In this document: in pieces, positions 8,830 to 17,550 of the stretch
How the letters are laid out: the number at the start of each line of letters is the position of its first letter
How positions within the stretch are numbered: the stretch's first letter is position 1
Source: Acutalibacter sp. 1XD8-36
Lineage (GTDB): Bacteria; Bacillota; Clostridia; Oscillospirales; Acutalibacteraceae
Assembly (NCBI RefSeq): GCF_009917525.1
Contig: NZ_QZDU01000013.1
Location: 1 to 45,165, forward strand
Length of the DNA stretch: 45,165 nt
Direction: 5' to 3'
Position numbers and translations under genes: made by a program
Notes under the pieces: generated by a model
What the model was told of the DNA's origin: nothing
The model's input: only the letters and a program-made list of their open reading frames with translations
The model's database searches: none

Positions 8830-9594
8830 TTATCCTTTCTTTTTGAGTATTTCCCTTGCCAGCTCCCTGTACGCCCTGGCACCCTTTGAGTAGTGGTCAT
8901 AATACTCTACTGGCTGACCAAAGCCCGGAGCCTCTGAAAGCCTCACAGCACGTGGAATTACTGTGCTGTATACCTTTCGCGGGAAGAATTTTTTTACTTC
9001 TGTCACCACCTGTTGGGTTAAATTTAAGCGTCCGTCGTACATTGTCAGCAGCACACCCTCCAGCTCAAGCAAGCCATTATACTGGCGTTTTACCCTGCGG
9101 ACTGTATTTATAAGCTGGCTTAGTCCCTCCAGGGCATAGAATTCACACTGGATGGGTATCAGTATTGAATCTGCTGCATTTAGTGAGTTTGTGGTTATCA
9201 GCCCAAGGGAAGGTGGACAGTCTATAAAGATGTAGTCATAATCTTCCTTGACCTCTTGAAGCGGAGACTTCATCCGTTCTTCACGTTTATCCATTCCTGC
9301 CATCTCTATTTCCCCACCGGCCATGTCGATACTGGCAGCCAGCAAATCCAAATTCTTATACTGAGTATGGCAGATAGCGTCTTTTGCACCCTCCCCTCCT
9401 ATCATCACTTCATACACTGTCAGAGGACACTGGCGCTTATCTACTCCCAATCCGCTGGTAGCGTTGCCCTGCGGGTCGGCATCTACCAGAAGCACCCTCT
9501 CATCCATACTTCCGAAAACCGCAGCCAGATTTACGGCAGTTGTAGTCTTCCCTACACCGCCTTTTTGGTTTGCAATTGCAATTGTCTTAGCCAT
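8830..9594 (-). CDS. parA: Chromosome partitioning ATPase ParA (Soj)
   Basis: A 254-residue Walker-type ATPase that binds DNA non-specifically as a dimer and works with ParB in origin segregation; in Bacillus, Soj also regulates DnaA. The deviant Walker A KGGVGKTT is at residues 11-18, a VDADPQGNATSGLG motif follows near 40-53, and Walker B-like FIDCPPSLGL is near 120. The start is set at the ATG at 9594 (MAKTIAIANQ) because a GGAG site lies nine bases upstream; longer in-frame starts have no such site. The parS-like site in its leader may allow feedback by ParB. Confidence 0.95.
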   Translation of the reverse strand: MAKTIAIANQKGGVGKTTTAVNLAAVFGSMDERVLLVDADPQGNATSGLGVDKRQCPLTVYEVMIGGEGAKDAICHTQYKNLDLLAASIDMAGGEIEMAGMDKREERMKSPLQEVKEDYDYIFIDCPPSLGLITTNSLNAADSILIPIQCEFYALEGLSQLINTVRRVKRQYNGLLELEGVLLTMYDGRLNLTQQVVTEVKKFFPRKVYSTVIPRAVRLSEAPGFGQPVEYYDHYSKGARAYRELAREILKKKG

Positions 9595-9633
9595 TTCACT
9601 ATGCTCCGATCCACTTCTCATATTAACACGCTT

Positions 9634-9662
9634 ATTATAACACAAACATCAACGCTTTTCTA
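9634..9662 (-). promoter_or_regulatory. Probable parA promoter
   Basis: On the minus strand a perfect TATAAT (plus 9634-9639) is preceded at 17 bases by TAGAAA (plus 9657-9662). The -35 is poor. It lies 40 bases before the parA start and downstream of the parS-like site. Confidence 0.5.
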
Positions 9663-9742
9663 GCATAAAATGGCTTTCCAAAAGAAAACTGCTTTTTTTC
9701 TAAAATCCTGTTAGCTTTTTGCCTTATTATCGTATACTCCAA

Positions 9743-9758
9743 TGTTTCACATGAAACA
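9743..9758. promoter_or_regulatory. parS-like ParB binding site
   Basis: TGTTTCACATGAAACA matches the palindromic parS consensus TGTTNCACGTGAAACA at 15 of 16 positions, with A in place of the central G. It lies in the parA leader between noc and parA, a place where parS sites are commonly found. Confidence 0.8.
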
Positions 9759-9761
9759 AAG

Positions 9762-9797
9762 GCAGGAGGCCGGAACTTTTACGCTCCAGCCTCCTGC
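9762..9797 (-). terminator. Hairpin downstream of noc
   Basis: A perfect 9-bp stem GCAGGAGGC / GCCTCCTGC, extended by GGA/TCC after one unpaired base, lies just past the noc stop. On the minus strand it is followed by CTTTGTTTC, a weak T-tract that is part of the parS-like site. It probably ends or attenuates the upstream transcript. Confidence 0.55.
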
Positions 9798-9822
9798 TGT
9801 GGGAAATGAATAAGGGAATGGG

Positions 9823-10623
9823 TTAAACTTGTACTCTGTTTTGTTTTGGAATGCGCACTACGCACTCTATATACTCTTCAGTCTCCTTTTTTTCTGTCTG
9901 GGCCTGGATGCCTGCCGTCTTCATAGCATCCACAGCATGGTCTATGGTATTGATAAACAACCTGATATCCTTTGCCACAAATGTCCTGCGGCCCTTACGT
10001 ATGGGCTCCCGCGGCTTCAGAGAATCTGCTATCAGTTCCTCAGTATTTGCCACATTCAGTCCCCTAGTAATCACCGTTTGTAACACTTTTTGTCTTAATT
10101 CAATATTATCTATCCGCAACAGTGCTCTAGCATGACGCTCCGAGAGCTTATGCTTTATTATCTCACTCTGCTCGTCGGAGCTCAATTTTAACAATCTCAC
10201 TTTATTTGCGAGATATGACTGACTCATACCCAGCCGGCGGGCTGCTTCCTCTTGCGTTATCTGCCATTCCCGCAGAAGATTTACTATAGCGTTTGCCTGC
10301 TCAAACATATGAAGGTCCCGGCGTTGTACATTTTCCAACAATGCCAGCACAGCGCTATCCTCTGGCTCACAGTCTGATATAATTGCAGGTATCTCCTTCA
10401 GCCCTGCCAGCTTGCAGGCTCTAAGCCTTCGCTCCCCTGCTATCAGATAAAATACACCGTTTTCTTTACGTACGGTTACCGGCTGAAGCAATCCGTTCTC
10501 CGTAATGCTTTGCGCAAGACTGCGGAGCTCGTCCTCCTGGAATATCTTTCTCGGCTGCGAGGGATTTGGCATGATTTTTATAACTGGTAATCTTGTCAGT
10601 TTCAGCTTGTCTCTTGTAAACAT
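9823..10623 (-). CDS. noc: ParB-family nucleoid occlusion protein Noc
   Basis: A 266-residue ParB paralogue. It has the PSQPRKIFQ box, the CTP-binding motif GERRLRACKLAG (about residue 68) and a helix-turn-helix at about 122-150 (ITQEEAARRLGMSQSYLANKVRLLKL). Noc coats DNA outside the terminus and blocks FtsZ assembly over the nucleoid. The call as Noc rather than a second ParB rests on its position between rsmG and parA, as in Bacillus. The N terminus (MFTRDKLKLTRL) is short but alternates basic and hydrophobic residues, which could still form the amphipathic membrane-binding helix of Noc. No clear Noc-binding site (palindrome centred on CCCGGG) was found nearby. Confidence 0.82.
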   Translation of the reverse strand: MFTRDKLKLTRLPVIKIMPNPSQPRKIFQEDELRSLAQSITENGLLQPVTVRKENGVFYLIAGERRLRACKLAGLKEIPAIISDCEPEDSAVLALLENVQRRDLHMFEQANAIVNLLREWQITQEEAARRLGMSQSYLANKVRLLKLSSDEQSEIIKHKLSERHARALLRIDNIELRQKVLQTVITRGLNVANTEELIADSLKPREPIRKGRRTFVAKDIRLFINTIDHAVDAMKTAGIQAQTEKKETEEYIECVVRIPKQNRVQV

Positions 10624-10702
10624 CCGCCTTGCCCCCTTACAGCCTATATTTTACTACACGGTATATAAATAGTTTGTTGTTTTCTGTCGGCGGGAAAAAT
10701 AT

Positions 10703-11140
10703 TTACAGATACTTCTTAAATCCTTTAACCTGCTCAAATCCGATTGCCTCATAGAATTTATGAGCACCCACTCTGTTCATTCCTGAAACCAACATCTCAT
10801 AATGACAGTCCATCTCTTTTCCCCAGCGCTCTATTTCGTTAAACATCAACTTTCCTATCCCAAGCCCCTGGAATTTTTCAAGAACAGCCACATTCTCTAC
10901 CAATAAGATAGGACGGCAATCGCCGCAGATATCCTCAAATACAATTCCAAAGAGACTGCCTAAAATTTCACCGCTTTCTTTATCTATAGCCACCAAGAGA
11001 TACTTATGCTCATCCTGGCTTATTCTTTCAATCAAACTCGCCATCTTATCCTGGTCCCCCGGGCCGTCGCTAATGACCTGCATTACTTTGTCCAATCCTG
11101 GTATATCTTCTACAAGTGCCTTTCTCATCTCAATATTCAT
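10703..11140 (-). CDS. GNAT-family N-acetyltransferase
   Basis: A 145-residue acetyltransferase. The acetyl-CoA binding motif A is visible as VLEKFQGLGIGKLMFNEIERW (about 88-108), preceded by the strand LLVENVAVL and followed by the C-terminal HKFYEAIGFEQV box typical of GNAT enzymes. The substrate is not known. It sits between rsmG and noc, 26 bases after rsmG, with an AGGAGG site before the ATG. This is an extra gene compared with the Bacillus order and is probably a passenger in the housekeeping operon. Confidence 0.88.
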   Translation of the reverse strand: MNIEMRKALVEDIPGLDKVMQVISDGPGDQDKMASLIERISQDEHKYLLVAIDKESGEILGSLFGIVFEDICGDCRPILLVENVAVLEKFQGLGIGKLMFNEIERWGKEMDCHYEMLVSGMNRVGAHKFYEAIGFEQVKGFKKYL

Positions 11141-11166
11141 AATAGATTAACCTCCTTTTATAGCAG

Positions 11167-11880
11167 TTAAAGTGGGTGCTTTGTAATGGTTCCACCGTGA
11201 CGCGGATATCCCTTAGGTGTAAAGCTAAGCTTGCGCACCACAATTAAGTTTCGCTCCCCTGCATTTGGCAGCTGCACCTGCTTAATGTCCACTTTATCCC
11301 CGCCAAGTATATCCAGAGCATTTCTGGCTTCAAAAAGTTCTTTATTTGCCCCTGGGCCTTTCATTGCAATAAAGTAACCTTTCATTTTCACCAATGGCAG
11401 GCAATATTCGCACAGTATCCGTAATTGCGCCACAGCTCTGGCAGTTACAATATCAAAGTTCTCACGCATAGCCTTATCAAGTCCGGCTTCCTCCGCACGC
11501 TTATGTACACGCCTACACTCTACTCCGAGTTCACTACATAGTTCTCCAAGGAAGTTAAGACGCTTATTCGAGCCATCAAGCAGGGTAACCTGCAAATCAG
11601 GCCTCATAATTTTAATTGGTACTCCCGGAAACCCTGATCCAGTACCAACATCCAAAACCTTAGCGCCATCTTTAAATTTACAGGCTAACAGCGTTGTTAA
11701 GCTGTCTAAAAAATGTTTTTCTAGTATCTCCTCAGGCTCCGTAATAGCTGTCAGATTTAACTTTTCATTCCATTCTACAAGTAGCTTCATGTATTTCTGA
11801 AACTTAGCCGCTTGTTCAGCTGTTACTTTAATACCCAAATTTTTTGACTCCAAAATGAGCTTTTGCCTGATATCCTCCAT
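11167..11880 (-). CDS. rsmG: 16S rRNA (guanine527-N7)-methyltransferase
   Basis: SAM-dependent enzyme that methylates N7 of G527 in 16S rRNA, near the streptomycin site. The 237-residue length is standard. The SAM-binding motif I reads VLDVGTGSGFPGVPI (about 70-84), followed by LLDGSNKRLNFL and VTARAVAQL. The C terminus is GTITKHPL, close to the usual family ending. The start is four bases after the mnmG stop, so the gene is coupled to mnmG as in most bacteria. Confidence 0.96.
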   Translation of the reverse strand: MEDIRQKLILESKNLGIKVTAEQAAKFQKYMKLLVEWNEKLNLTAITEPEEILEKHFLDSLTTLLACKFKDGAKVLDVGTGSGFPGVPIKIMRPDLQVTLLDGSNKRLNFLGELCSELGVECRRVHKRAEEAGLDKAMRENFDIVTARAVAQLRILCEYCLPLVKMKGYFIAMKGPGANKELFEARNALDILGGDKVDIKQVQLPNAGERNLIVVRKLSFTPKGYPRHGGTITKHPL

Positions 11881-11884
11881 GTTT

Positions 11885-13759
11885 TCAATCCCCCCTCTCC
11901 ATTGATGCTAGCCAAATCATCAAGACCGATATATCTGCGGGACTTACGCCAGAAACCCTCCCAGCCTGCCCAAGATTTTCTGGTTTCACTTTCTCAAGCT
12001 TTTCAACCGCCTCAAGTCTCATCCCCTTTATCCTGTTGTAGTCAATATCTTTGGGTATAATTTTACATTCTACTCTGCGCATTTCTTCAATATCTGCCAG
12101 CTGTCGCTTAATATATCCCTCATACTTCAGTTGTATCTCTACACTTTCAAATACTGCCTGGCCTAATTTTGGACGTTCAATATCAACTTCAGTTAAATCG
12201 GCATAAGTTATCTGCGGACGCTTCAAAAGCTCACTTAATCTCACACCTGTGCTGACCGGCGTTGTTCCACGTGAAACAAGAATTTTATTCAAAGCATCAC
12301 TTGGAGAAAACACAGTATCACACACTCTCTTAAACTCTATTGCCTTTGCCTCCTGCTTACGCTCAAATTTTTTCCAGCGTGAGTCAGATATAAGTCCAAT
12401 CTCTCTACCTATAGGTGTAAGACGTTCATCAGCATTATCCTGGCGAAGTATTAGCCTATACTCAGACCTAGAAGTCATCATACGGTATGGGTCTGTAACT
12501 CCTTTTGTAATCAAATCATCAATGAGAGTTCCAATATATGACCCAGCCCTGTCAAGAATTAGCCTTTCCTTCCCTTTCAGCTTTCTTGCGGCATTTATAC
12601 CAGCAATCAAGCCTTGGGCGGCGGCCTCTTCATAACCTGAGCTTCCATTAAACTGTCCCGCACCATACAATCCGGGCCAATCACGAAACTCAAGAGTAGA
12701 GTCCAGCTGCAACGGGTCACAGCAGTCATATTCTATAGCATATGCGCTGCGCATAATCTGTACATTTTCCAGTCCTGGTATAGTTCTGTAAAATTTCACC
12801 TGCACTTCCTCAGGCAGGGATGAACTCATGCCCTGCAAATACATCTCCTCAGTATCAATCCCACACGGCTCAATAAAAAGCTGGTGTTTGGATTTATCAG
12901 GAAACCTTATAACTTTATCCTCGATACTGAGACAATATCTTGGGCCAACCCCTTCAATCATTCCGGCATAAAGAGGTGAACGACAGATATTGTCTCTAAT
13001 TACCTTATGAGTCTCTTCATTTGTCCAGCTAATATAACATACATCCTTATTAGCAAGTTGCACATCTGTATCATATGAAAAAGGCGTAACAGGGTCATCA
13101 CCATGCTGAATCTCTAAGATAGATATGTCAACAGAAGATTTTAAAACTCTAGCAGGAGTACCTGTCTTAAACCTTCTAAGAGAAATACCAAACTCCCTCA
13201 GCCGGTTCGGTAAAAAAGCCGCCGGAAACATTCCATCTGGCCCACTATCATACGACACTTCCCCAACAAATACCTTGCCGCCTAAAAATGTCCCGGTGCA
13301 TAAGATTACTGCACCGGTATTATAAATCGCTCCAAGTCTGGTAATAACTTCCCATCGATTACCCACAGGCTTCAAATCCACGACTTCTGCCTGTCTGAGC
13401 TCAAGGTTCTCACATAACTCAAGCTTATGTTTCATCACCCGAGCATATTGATTCCTGTCTATCTGCGCACGCAAAGAATGTACTGCCGGGCCCTTTCCTA
13501 AGTTCAGCATACGGCTTTGTATCATACACTTATCCGCAGTCCTGCCCATCTCACCGCCTAAAGCGTCTATCTCACGTACTAAATGTCCTTTAGCTGTACC
13601 ACCAATGCTTGGATTACACGGACAATTTCCAACCGCGTCTAGGTTAATGGTAAAAACAACCGTCCTGCATCCCAAACGTGCCGCTGCAAGTCCCGCCTCA
13701 ATTCCAGCGTGCCCGGCGCCAATTACAGCAACATCTATCTCTCCTGCAAAATAGTTCAT
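11885..13759 (-). CDS. mnmG: tRNA uridine-5-carboxymethylaminomethyl modification enzyme MnmG (GidA)
   Basis: FAD-dependent partner of MnmE that installs (carboxymethyl)aminomethyl groups at wobble uridine 34. The 624-residue length is normal. The FAD-binding GAGHAGIEAG is at residues 14-23, and family signatures include CNPSIGGTAKGHLVREIDALGG and, later, GQFNGSSGYEEAAAQGL. The C-terminal GidA-associated domain ends with the RVSGVSPADISVLMIWL motif. The gene lies between mnmE and rsmG in the conserved order. A consensus parS is embedded in its coding sequence at 12263-12278. Confidence 0.97.
   Translation of the reverse strand: MNYFAGEIDVAVIGAGHAGIEAGLAAARLGCRTVVFTINLDAVGNCPCNPSIGGTAKGHLVREIDALGGEMGRTADKCMIQSRMLNLGKGPAVHSLRAQIDRNQYARVMKHKLELCENLELRQAEVVDLKPVGNRWEVITRLGAIYNTGAVILCTGTFLGGKVFVGEVSYDSGPDGMFPAAFLPNRLREFGISLRRFKTGTPARVLKSSVDISILEIQHGDDPVTPFSYDTDVQLANKDVCYISWTNEETHKVIRDNICRSPLYAGMIEGVGPRYCLSIEDKVIRFPDKSKHQLFIEPCGIDTEEMYLQGMSSSLPEEVQVKFYRTIPGLENVQIMRSAYAIEYDCCDPLQLDSTLEFRDWPGLYGAGQFNGSSGYEEAAAQGLIAGINAARKLKGKERLILDRAGSYIGTLIDDLITKGVTDPYRMMTSRSEYRLILRQDNADERLTPIGREIGLISDSRWKKFERKQEAKAIEFKRVCDTVFSPSDALNKILVSRGTTPVSTGVRLSELLKRPQITYADLTEVDIERPKLGQAVFESVEIQLKYEGYIKRQLADIEEMRRVECKIIPKDIDYNRIKGMRLEAVEKLEKVKPENLGQAGRVSGVSPADISVLMIWLASMERGD
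12263..12278. promoter_or_regulatory. Consensus parS site inside mnmG
   Basis: TGTTCCACGTGAAACA agrees with the consensus TGTTNCACGTGAAACA at every defined position. It lies within the mnmG coding sequence about 7.7 kb from dnaA. Origin-proximal parS sites inside genes are common in Firmicutes. Confidence 0.92.
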
Positions 13760-13770
13760 ACAAATCTCCT

Positions 13771-15138
13771 CTATTTCCCTACACAGAATCTCTCAAAAAC
13801 CTGGTCAATAATTTCATCGGATACTTTACGCCCTGTCAGACGATAGAGTGCTGCCAATGCATCCTCAACGCATACAGTTAACGCATCCAAAGTCAGCCCC
13901 ATATTTAATACCCCTATCCCCTGTTCAAGTGCATCCCTTGCAGACGACGCTGCAAATTTCTGCCTCTCCGTGAAAAGTTCCGCATGTCCGGTATCAAAAT
14001 TTTCAATTCCAATTAATTTAGAAAATGCACATTCAAGTTCATCAAGGCCTTCATTCTTTACAGCAGAAGCAGTAACACAATATTTGAAATTATCTTTAAT
14101 ATAATCAAGATTTATCTCGCCATTTAGGTCACATTTATTTATTACCGCAATAGCAGGCAGCCCACGGACAAGTTCAATTAGTTTAATATCTTCCTCACTC
14201 AACTTTTCCGAACAATCAAATACAACTATAACCAACTCTGCACTTTTTAGCTGTTTCTTTGTTGATTCAACCCCAATTTTTTCTATCGGGTCATTTGTCT
14301 CTCGCAATCCTGCTGTATCAGCAAGTAAAAGCGGTACTCCGGCTAAAGATACCTGCTCTTCAACCACATCACGTGTAGTCCCGGCATATGGTGTAACTAT
14401 CGAGCGCTCATGTCCCACAATAAGATTCATTAAAGTGGACTTTCCCACATTAGGCCGTCCCACCAAAACAGTTTTAATACCTTCCCTGAATATCTTACCG
14501 CGTTCAAATCCATCCAATAACTTTGTCAATTCACTACCACATATGCGAAGACATTCTTGCGTTTCATCTATATCAACAATGTCCACATCTTCATCCGGAA
14601 AATCCGCCCATGCAGCTAAATGTGCCGCCAAACCCTCTAACTTACTACATATATCCACAATAATCCTGCTCAATACACCAGACTCTGCAGCCTGTGCAGC
14701 CATCATAGCGTGGCGTCCCCCAGCACTAATTATCTCCATAACAGATTCAGCCTGAGCCAGGTCAAGCTTTCCATTCATAAATGCACGGCGCGTGAACTCC
14801 CCCGGCTCAGCAGGTACCGCACCATTTTTTAGCACTTCAGCCAGCACTTGTCTGGTCACATACAAGCCACCATGACATGAAAGCTCTACCACATCCTCAC
14901 CGGTATAACTCTTGGGCCCTCGAAATACCAGGGCCACACAGTCATCAAGCTTAACATCTCCATTTTGATAAATCTCACCCAAAGCCGCTGTATAGCCGGA
15001 CATCTCTGTTATACGTTTGGAGAATTTAGAGCGAAATATCCTGTCACATACCTGAAACGCCTCAGGTCCAGATACCCGTATAACCCCAATACCACCTGGC
15101 GCCTGCCCAGTAGAAATTGCAGCAATTGTAGTACCCAC
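13771..15138 (-). CDS. mnmE: tRNA modification GTPase MnmE (TrmE)
   Basis: GTPase that with MnmG modifies wobble uridines. The 455-residue length is standard. The N-terminal tetrahydrofolate-binding domain covers about 1-120. The G domain inserted in the helical domain shows GRPNVGKSTLMN (around residue 225), GTTRD, DTAGL and NKCD. The C-terminal CVGK is the family CxGK motif with its catalytic cysteine. The start is a GTG at 15138, nine bases after GGAGG; no ATG gives the conserved TTIAAISTGQAPGGIGVIRVSG start. It is 11 bases upstream of mnmG. Confidence 0.97.
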   Translation of the reverse strand: MGTTIAAISTGQAPGGIGVIRVSGPEAFQVCDRIFRSKFSKRITEMSGYTAALGEIYQNGDVKLDDCVALVFRGPKSYTGEDVVELSCHGGLYVTRQVLAEVLKNGAVPAEPGEFTRRAFMNGKLDLAQAESVMEIISAGGRHAMMAAQAAESGVLSRIIVDICSKLEGLAAHLAAWADFPDEDVDIVDIDETQECLRICGSELTKLLDGFERGKIFREGIKTVLVGRPNVGKSTLMNLIVGHERSIVTPYAGTTRDVVEEQVSLAGVPLLLADTAGLRETNDPIEKIGVESTKKQLKSAELVIVVFDCSEKLSEEDIKLIELVRGLPAIAVINKCDLNGEINLDYIKDNFKYCVTASAVKNEGLDELECAFSKLIGIENFDTGHAELFTERQKFAASSARDALEQGIGVLNMGLTLDALTVCVEDALAALYRLTGRKVSDEIIDQVFERFCVGK

Positions 15139-15160
15139 AATAAATAACCTCCAATATTCA

Positions 15161-15188
15161 AAAAGCGGGACAGCATCCGCCGCCCCGC
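15161..15188 (-). terminator. Hairpin with T-run between jag and mnmE
   Basis: On the minus strand GCGGG (plus 15184-15188) pairs with CCCGC (plus 15165-15169) and is followed by TTTTTG. It sits 20 bases after the jag stop and just before the mnmE ribosome binding site, so it could attenuate read-through into the modification genes. Confidence 0.6.
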
Positions 15189-15194
15189 CCTCTG

Positions 15195-16154
15195 CTATTT
15201 TTTTACTTCAATCTTTCCGTAAATTGGTGCTCCAGGGTCATCAGCTTTAGGCACTTCAGCTCGAGGAGCAACATTATTACGATGCTGACCCTTCTGAGAC
15301 CTGCCGCCATTTTTACGGTCACGGTCATAGCCGCCTTTATTACCATTATAGCCACGACCACGGCGGTTATTACCTCTGGACTGATAGCGCTCTCCGCCCT
15401 CTGGCCCAATTACCACATGCCTTGCCTGGTCTGCGCCCTCACTCCAAGACTTTGCGCCCTCTACTTCCTGAACGGCAGTATGGATTATTCTTCGCTCATA
15501 TGGATTCATAGGTTCTAAAGAGGCATTCCTTCCGGTTTTCACAGCTCTAGCTGCCATTTTGCTGCCAAGAGCCTCAAGAGTCTCCTTACGCTTTTCCCTA
15601 TAGTTACCCACATCCAAAGTTAATCTAAAATACGCCCCTTCTGTATGATTAGCAACTAATGAGGCCAGGTACTGCAACGCGTCAAGTGTCTCGCCGCGAT
15701 GCCCAATTACAAAGCCAACATCATCACCACTAAGCACCAAAGCCGCACCCGATTCATTAGGCTGTATATCAACATTAGCACTTGTCAGTCCCATATGCCC
15801 AAGTATAGCCTTAACGTACTCCGCAGCCTCTTTAACAGGGTCACGGTTAGGGTCAACTGGAACTTTAGGTTTAAGCTCATTCTCCTCAACAGGCTTCTTG
15901 ATAGGAACAGACTCTTTCTTCTCTACAGGAGTAACATCCTGCACAGGCTTTACCAGCTCCGGCTTTATCTCATCAGGTACCTCAATGTATGCACGTACTT
16001 TAGCCGGACGCCCGCCAAAAAGACCTAATGTCTTCTTTTGCGGCAACTCCAACACATCACAGCTGGCGTCAACAGTCTCAACGCCCAGCTGCCTGCAGGC
16101 ATTAGCAAAAGCAACCTCAACATTTTCACCGGTTGCAATAGCTTCCTTAATCAT
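15195..16154 (-). CDS. khpB: RNA-binding protein Jag/KhpB (EloR) with arginine/glycine-rich tail
   Basis: A 319-residue protein. Jag_N covers about 1-50, a lysine/proline/valine-rich linker about 60-105, a KH-II domain about 115-190 (VLSGDDVGFVIGHRGETLDALQYL) and an R3H domain about 195-260 (PMNPYERRIIHTAVQEVEGAKSWSEG). KhpB/EloR binds RNA and affects cell elongation in streptococci; its partner KhpA is not in the window. After the R3H domain a tail of about 55 residues is rich in Arg, Gly and Asn (GNNRRGRGYNGNKGGYDRDR), longer than in Bacillus. The start is the ATG at 16154 because GGAGG precedes it by eight bases; a GTG at 16169 overlaps that site. Confidence 0.93.
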   Translation of the reverse strand: MIKEAIATGENVEVAFANACRQLGVETVDASCDVLELPQKKTLGLFGGRPAKVRAYIEVPDEIKPELVKPVQDVTPVEKKESVPIKKPVEENELKPKVPVDPNRDPVKEAAEYVKAILGHMGLTSANVDIQPNESGAALVLSGDDVGFVIGHRGETLDALQYLASLVANHTEGAYFRLTLDVGNYREKRKETLEALGSKMAARAVKTGRNASLEPMNPYERRIIHTAVQEVEGAKSWSEGADQARHVVIGPEGGERYQSRGNNRRGRGYNGNKGGYDRDRKNGGRSQKGQHRNNVAPRAEVPKADDPGAPIYGKIEVKK

Positions 16155-16180
16155 TCGTATAACCTCCACTCACAGAAATG

Positions 16181-17242
16181 TCACTTTTTGCTACCCAGAT
16201 AGCTGGCAGTATCACCGGAGCCCGAGCCGGATTTCTTTTTCTTTTGCTTGTGCTTTACCTCTTCCTGCTCCTGTTCCTGCTTATCAGCAGTCACCAGCTT
16301 GTCTGCTATCAACTTCTGCTGAGTCGCCGGTAAAGGACGCAGGCTGCCCTCAGCAATCTCAATTGCCACAGCCCTGCTGGCTTCTTTTCTGACAGCAAGC
16401 TGCTCTGCACTGAAATGCTTATTCATTATCAAAGTCTGCAAGAAACTGGCAAGAATAGAAACTATATTGTACATACCCACAGCCGCAGGCATAATAAACG
16501 CCCAGTATACGCTGATAAGCGGAAAGACATACACCATAGCCTTCATACATCCGGTCTGTGTACCATTTCCCATGGACTTAGTGGTATAAAACTGTGTCCC
16601 AAAACTGAACACCAATGAGAGCACTGGGATTATCCATAAAAATGTCATAAAGCTGGAGCCCTGAGGAGAGGCAAGCAGGTCAAGCCCCAAAAACCGGAAA
16701 CCTTTAGAGAAAAATTCTATCTTATCAATATCATTAGCAGAAAACATTGTCAGGTTTGGCCTGAGTACATCAAAATGCTTGATTATCTGCAACTCCTGAT
16801 ATAGACCAAGACCGCTTGCCGAAGCCACTCCAGGTATTCTGGAAATATAATCAGTGGCCTGAGCGATAGTATCACTTGCAATATGAAGTGTGTTTGACAG
16901 AGGCATAATAACACTATAGAAAATTCCAAGCATTATTGGGAACGGAAGCAGAGTCATCAGACATCCAGTGCCCGGATTCACGCCCTCTTTTTCATAGAGC
17001 TTCATCAGCTCATCATTATACTTTTGCTGGTTATTGGCATAGCGCTGCTGCAGCTCTTTCTGTTTATCCGCCAACTTTGTCTGTGCAGACATACTCTTCT
17101 GCTGCTTTACTGATAGCGGGAACATTACAACTTTTAAAATAACCGTAAACAGAATTATTGCTACGCCATAATTTCTAAAAACCGTGTAAAGCGCCCAAAG
17201 TAAATAACCCAATAAACTGCCAAAAAAATTAAAAATAGCCAT
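16181..17242 (-). CDS. yidC: Membrane protein insertase YidC (SpoIIIJ/OxaA)
   Basis: Inserts and folds membrane proteins, alone or with SecYEG. The 353-residue protein has the short Gram-positive layout: an N-terminal hydrophobic segment, FTVILKVVMFPLSVKQQKSM in the first conserved helix, a charged coiled loop (about 50-75), and further helices around GTGCLMTLLPFPIMLGIFYS and near 205-275. No lipobox is present. The groove arginine of the first helix in Bacillus SpoIIIJ appears as lysine here. The C-terminal tail is basic and rich in Lys and Gln, consistent with ribosome contact. Between rnpA/yidD and jag, as usual. Confidence 0.95.
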   Translation of the reverse strand: MAIFNFFGSLLGYLLWALYTVFRNYGVAIILFTVILKVVMFPLSVKQQKSMSAQTKLADKQKELQQRYANNQQKYNDELMKLYEKEGVNPGTGCLMTLLPFPIMLGIFYSVIMPLSNTLHIASDTIAQATDYISRIPGVASASGLGLYQELQIIKHFDVLRPNLTMFSANDIDKIEFFSKGFRFLGLDLLASPQGSSFMTFLWIIPVLSLVFSFGTQFYTTKSMGNGTQTGCMKAMVYVFPLISVYWAFIMPAAVGMYNIVSILASFLQTLIMNKHFSAEQLAVRKEASRAVAIEIAEGSLRPLPATQQKLIADKLVTADKQEQEQEEVKHKQKKKKSGSGSGDTASYLGSKK

Positions 17243-17319
17243 GATAAGGTCCGTATCTCCCCTTTGCCCGGAAGAAAAATTCCGCGCCAGTCAAATTTTG
17301 AAATTCCATCCAGAGCCTG

Positions 17320-17550
17320 TCAATGACCCTTCCTTTTCTTCTCCGGTACCGGGTCATACCCGCCCCTGCTCCAGGGATTGCACCTAAGAAACCGCCACAA
17401 GGTTAACATACCACCTTTTATGGCCCCAAACCGTTCAATAGCTTCGATACCGTACTGGGAGCAAGTAGGTATATACTTACAGGAAGGAGGAGTTAATGGA
17501 GAAATACATCTTCTATAAAACTTTATAAGCTTTATTAAGAGATACTTCAT
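17320..17550 (-). CDS. yidD: Membrane protein insertion efficiency factor YidD
   Basis: A 76-residue protein with the family core [36 protein letters not shown] and the [13 protein letters not shown] ending. YidD is proposed to help YidC-dependent insertion through an N-terminal amphipathic helix ([14 protein letters not shown]). The ATG at 17550 is used: its A overlaps the final base of the rnpA stop codon, so translation is coupled to rnpA. A longer in-frame start inside rnpA would add residues that are not family-like. Confidence 0.95.
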   Translation of the reverse strand: MKYLLIKLIKFYRRCISPLTPPSCKYIPTCSQYGIEAIERFGAIKGGMLTLWRFLRCNPWSRGGYDPVPEKKRKGH

